DNA of 64,000 bases from Zasmidium citrigriseum. Its lineage: Eukaryota > Ascomycota > Dothideomycetes > Mycosphaerellales > Mycosphaerellaceae. Position 1 is the stretch's first letter. Each line of letters starts with the position of its first letter. The notes under the pieces are model-generated. The model saw only the letters and a program-made list of their open reading frames with translations. It made no database searches and was not told the origin of the DNA. The stretch is from assembly GCA_002786025.1 (NCBI GenBank), contig NHNW01000030.1, positions 124,001-188,000 of the forward strand. Reading direction: 5' to 3'. Of this stretch, positions 63,467-64,000 are shown piece after piece. Both the position numbers and the translations under genes were made by a program.

Positions 63467-64000
63467 ATGGCCAGCGTCCACAGCAAGCCCCAGCCACCGC
63501 CTCCGGGCAACGAGCAAGACGAAGCTGTCGGCGACATGGCAGATGGGTAAGCCTCTCCTCGATATTGAAGCACGGCATGGCACTCAGCATTGACATAATG
63601 GCAGAACCAAAAGCCCCGCCGCTGAGAGAGTCTTCGAGACCTACGAACTTGCCGAAATGATCTACTCCAACTTGCCGCTCATCGACGTCCTACGCGCCAT
63701 GCAGGTGAACAAGACCGCCCGCGACATCATCAAGAGCTCCAAAACCATTCCTCGTAACTTCTCCCTGGTAAAGCCAGCCGAGCACCGTCTTCATGAAAAG
63801 GCCTTAGAGGCAGATGTCTGCCACAAAGATCACTTCAAAGCGCCCTTCAAATCCCACATCCTCTTCGAGCAAAAGACAGAGAAAACTCGGATCGACACCA
63901 TCGTGCAGATCGACACCTTCAGTCTCTACAATAGACTCCCCGGACTACACTGCTACCGACCTTGGGATTTCCACACCAGCGTGTCGGCCCGCGACCATAC
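63467..64000 (+). CDS. F-box protein, fourth tandem copy (partial)
   Basis: Exon 1 is 63467-63546, and exon 2 runs from 63605 off the right edge. The intron lies just before the F-box, as in the other copies. The leader exon is Pro-rich (SKPQPPPPGNEQDEA). The F-box reads AERVFETYELAEMIYSNLPL, IDVLRAMQVNKTARDIIKSS. About 158 residues are visible, and the C-terminus is missing because of the window end. Confidence 0.82.

Overview
The window is nuclear DNA of a filamentous ascomycete. Most genes carry short introns (about 47-80 nt) with GT..AG ends. The gene families are typical of Pezizomycotina: Zn2Cys6 and Fungal_trans regulators, GH55, HsbA, PalA, a DSGI-tailed ascomycete laccase and secreted beta-propeller proteins. 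Tandem small F-box genes and the overall family mix suggest Dothideomycetes, perhaps Mycosphaerellales; this is an inference, and no species is claimed. All splice sites were read by eye from GT/AG and reading-frame continuity, without RNA evidence.

Layout. 1-5.8 kb: the 3' end of an unknown gene, the ribosome-biogenesis gene UTP25 (-), a sulfotransferase-like P-loop protein and a secreted MRJP/Yellow-type propeller. 6-8.6 kb: a decaying pair, namely a Zn2Cys6 regulator with an in-frame stop and a 5'-truncated SDR. 9.6-17.8 kb: a secreted intradiol dioxygenase, a small hypothetical gene, a methyltransferase, a six-exon FAD-linked oxidase, and an unusual protein with two tandem Zn2Cys6 clusters and an unrecognised C-terminal region. 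A short fossil of a GH55 glucanase lies between the last two. 18.2-22.4 kb: a secreted SMP-30-like propeller, a Fungal_trans_2-type protein without DNA-binding domain, and a Cys/Ser-rich GPI-type protein.

22.5-30.7 kb is the most interesting block. A Baeyer-Villiger-type monooxygenase and a C2H2 + Fungal_trans regulator are divergent; a 3-hydroxyisobutyrate-dehydrogenase-like enzyme and an anion:cation MFS transporter follow. The hexamer GTGGAG/CTCCAC recurs in their promoters (six, three and one copies). The zinc-finger recognition code applied to the regulator's two fingers predicts GNGGAG. I infer a small self-regulated catabolic or biosynthetic cluster.

31-41 kb: two SDRs with substituted active-site residues, a small hypothetical gene, a GH55 glucanase, an HsbA-like surface protein, and a dihydroflavonol-reductase-like gene broken by two +1 shifts in C runs. 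41-58 kb: an eight-exon laccase, an arylsulfotransferase-fold protein, a degenerate tRNA-Leu, a GH35 beta-galactosidase, and a housekeeping block of palA/RIM20, ATX1, an SCPx-like thiolase and RPS23 (uS12). 59-64 kb: four tandem F-box genes, the last running off the edge. The last three share a near-identical 19-nt promoter element.

No CRISPR array, rRNA gene or intact transposon was seen. Intergenic stretches over about 300 bases are listed with what they hold.
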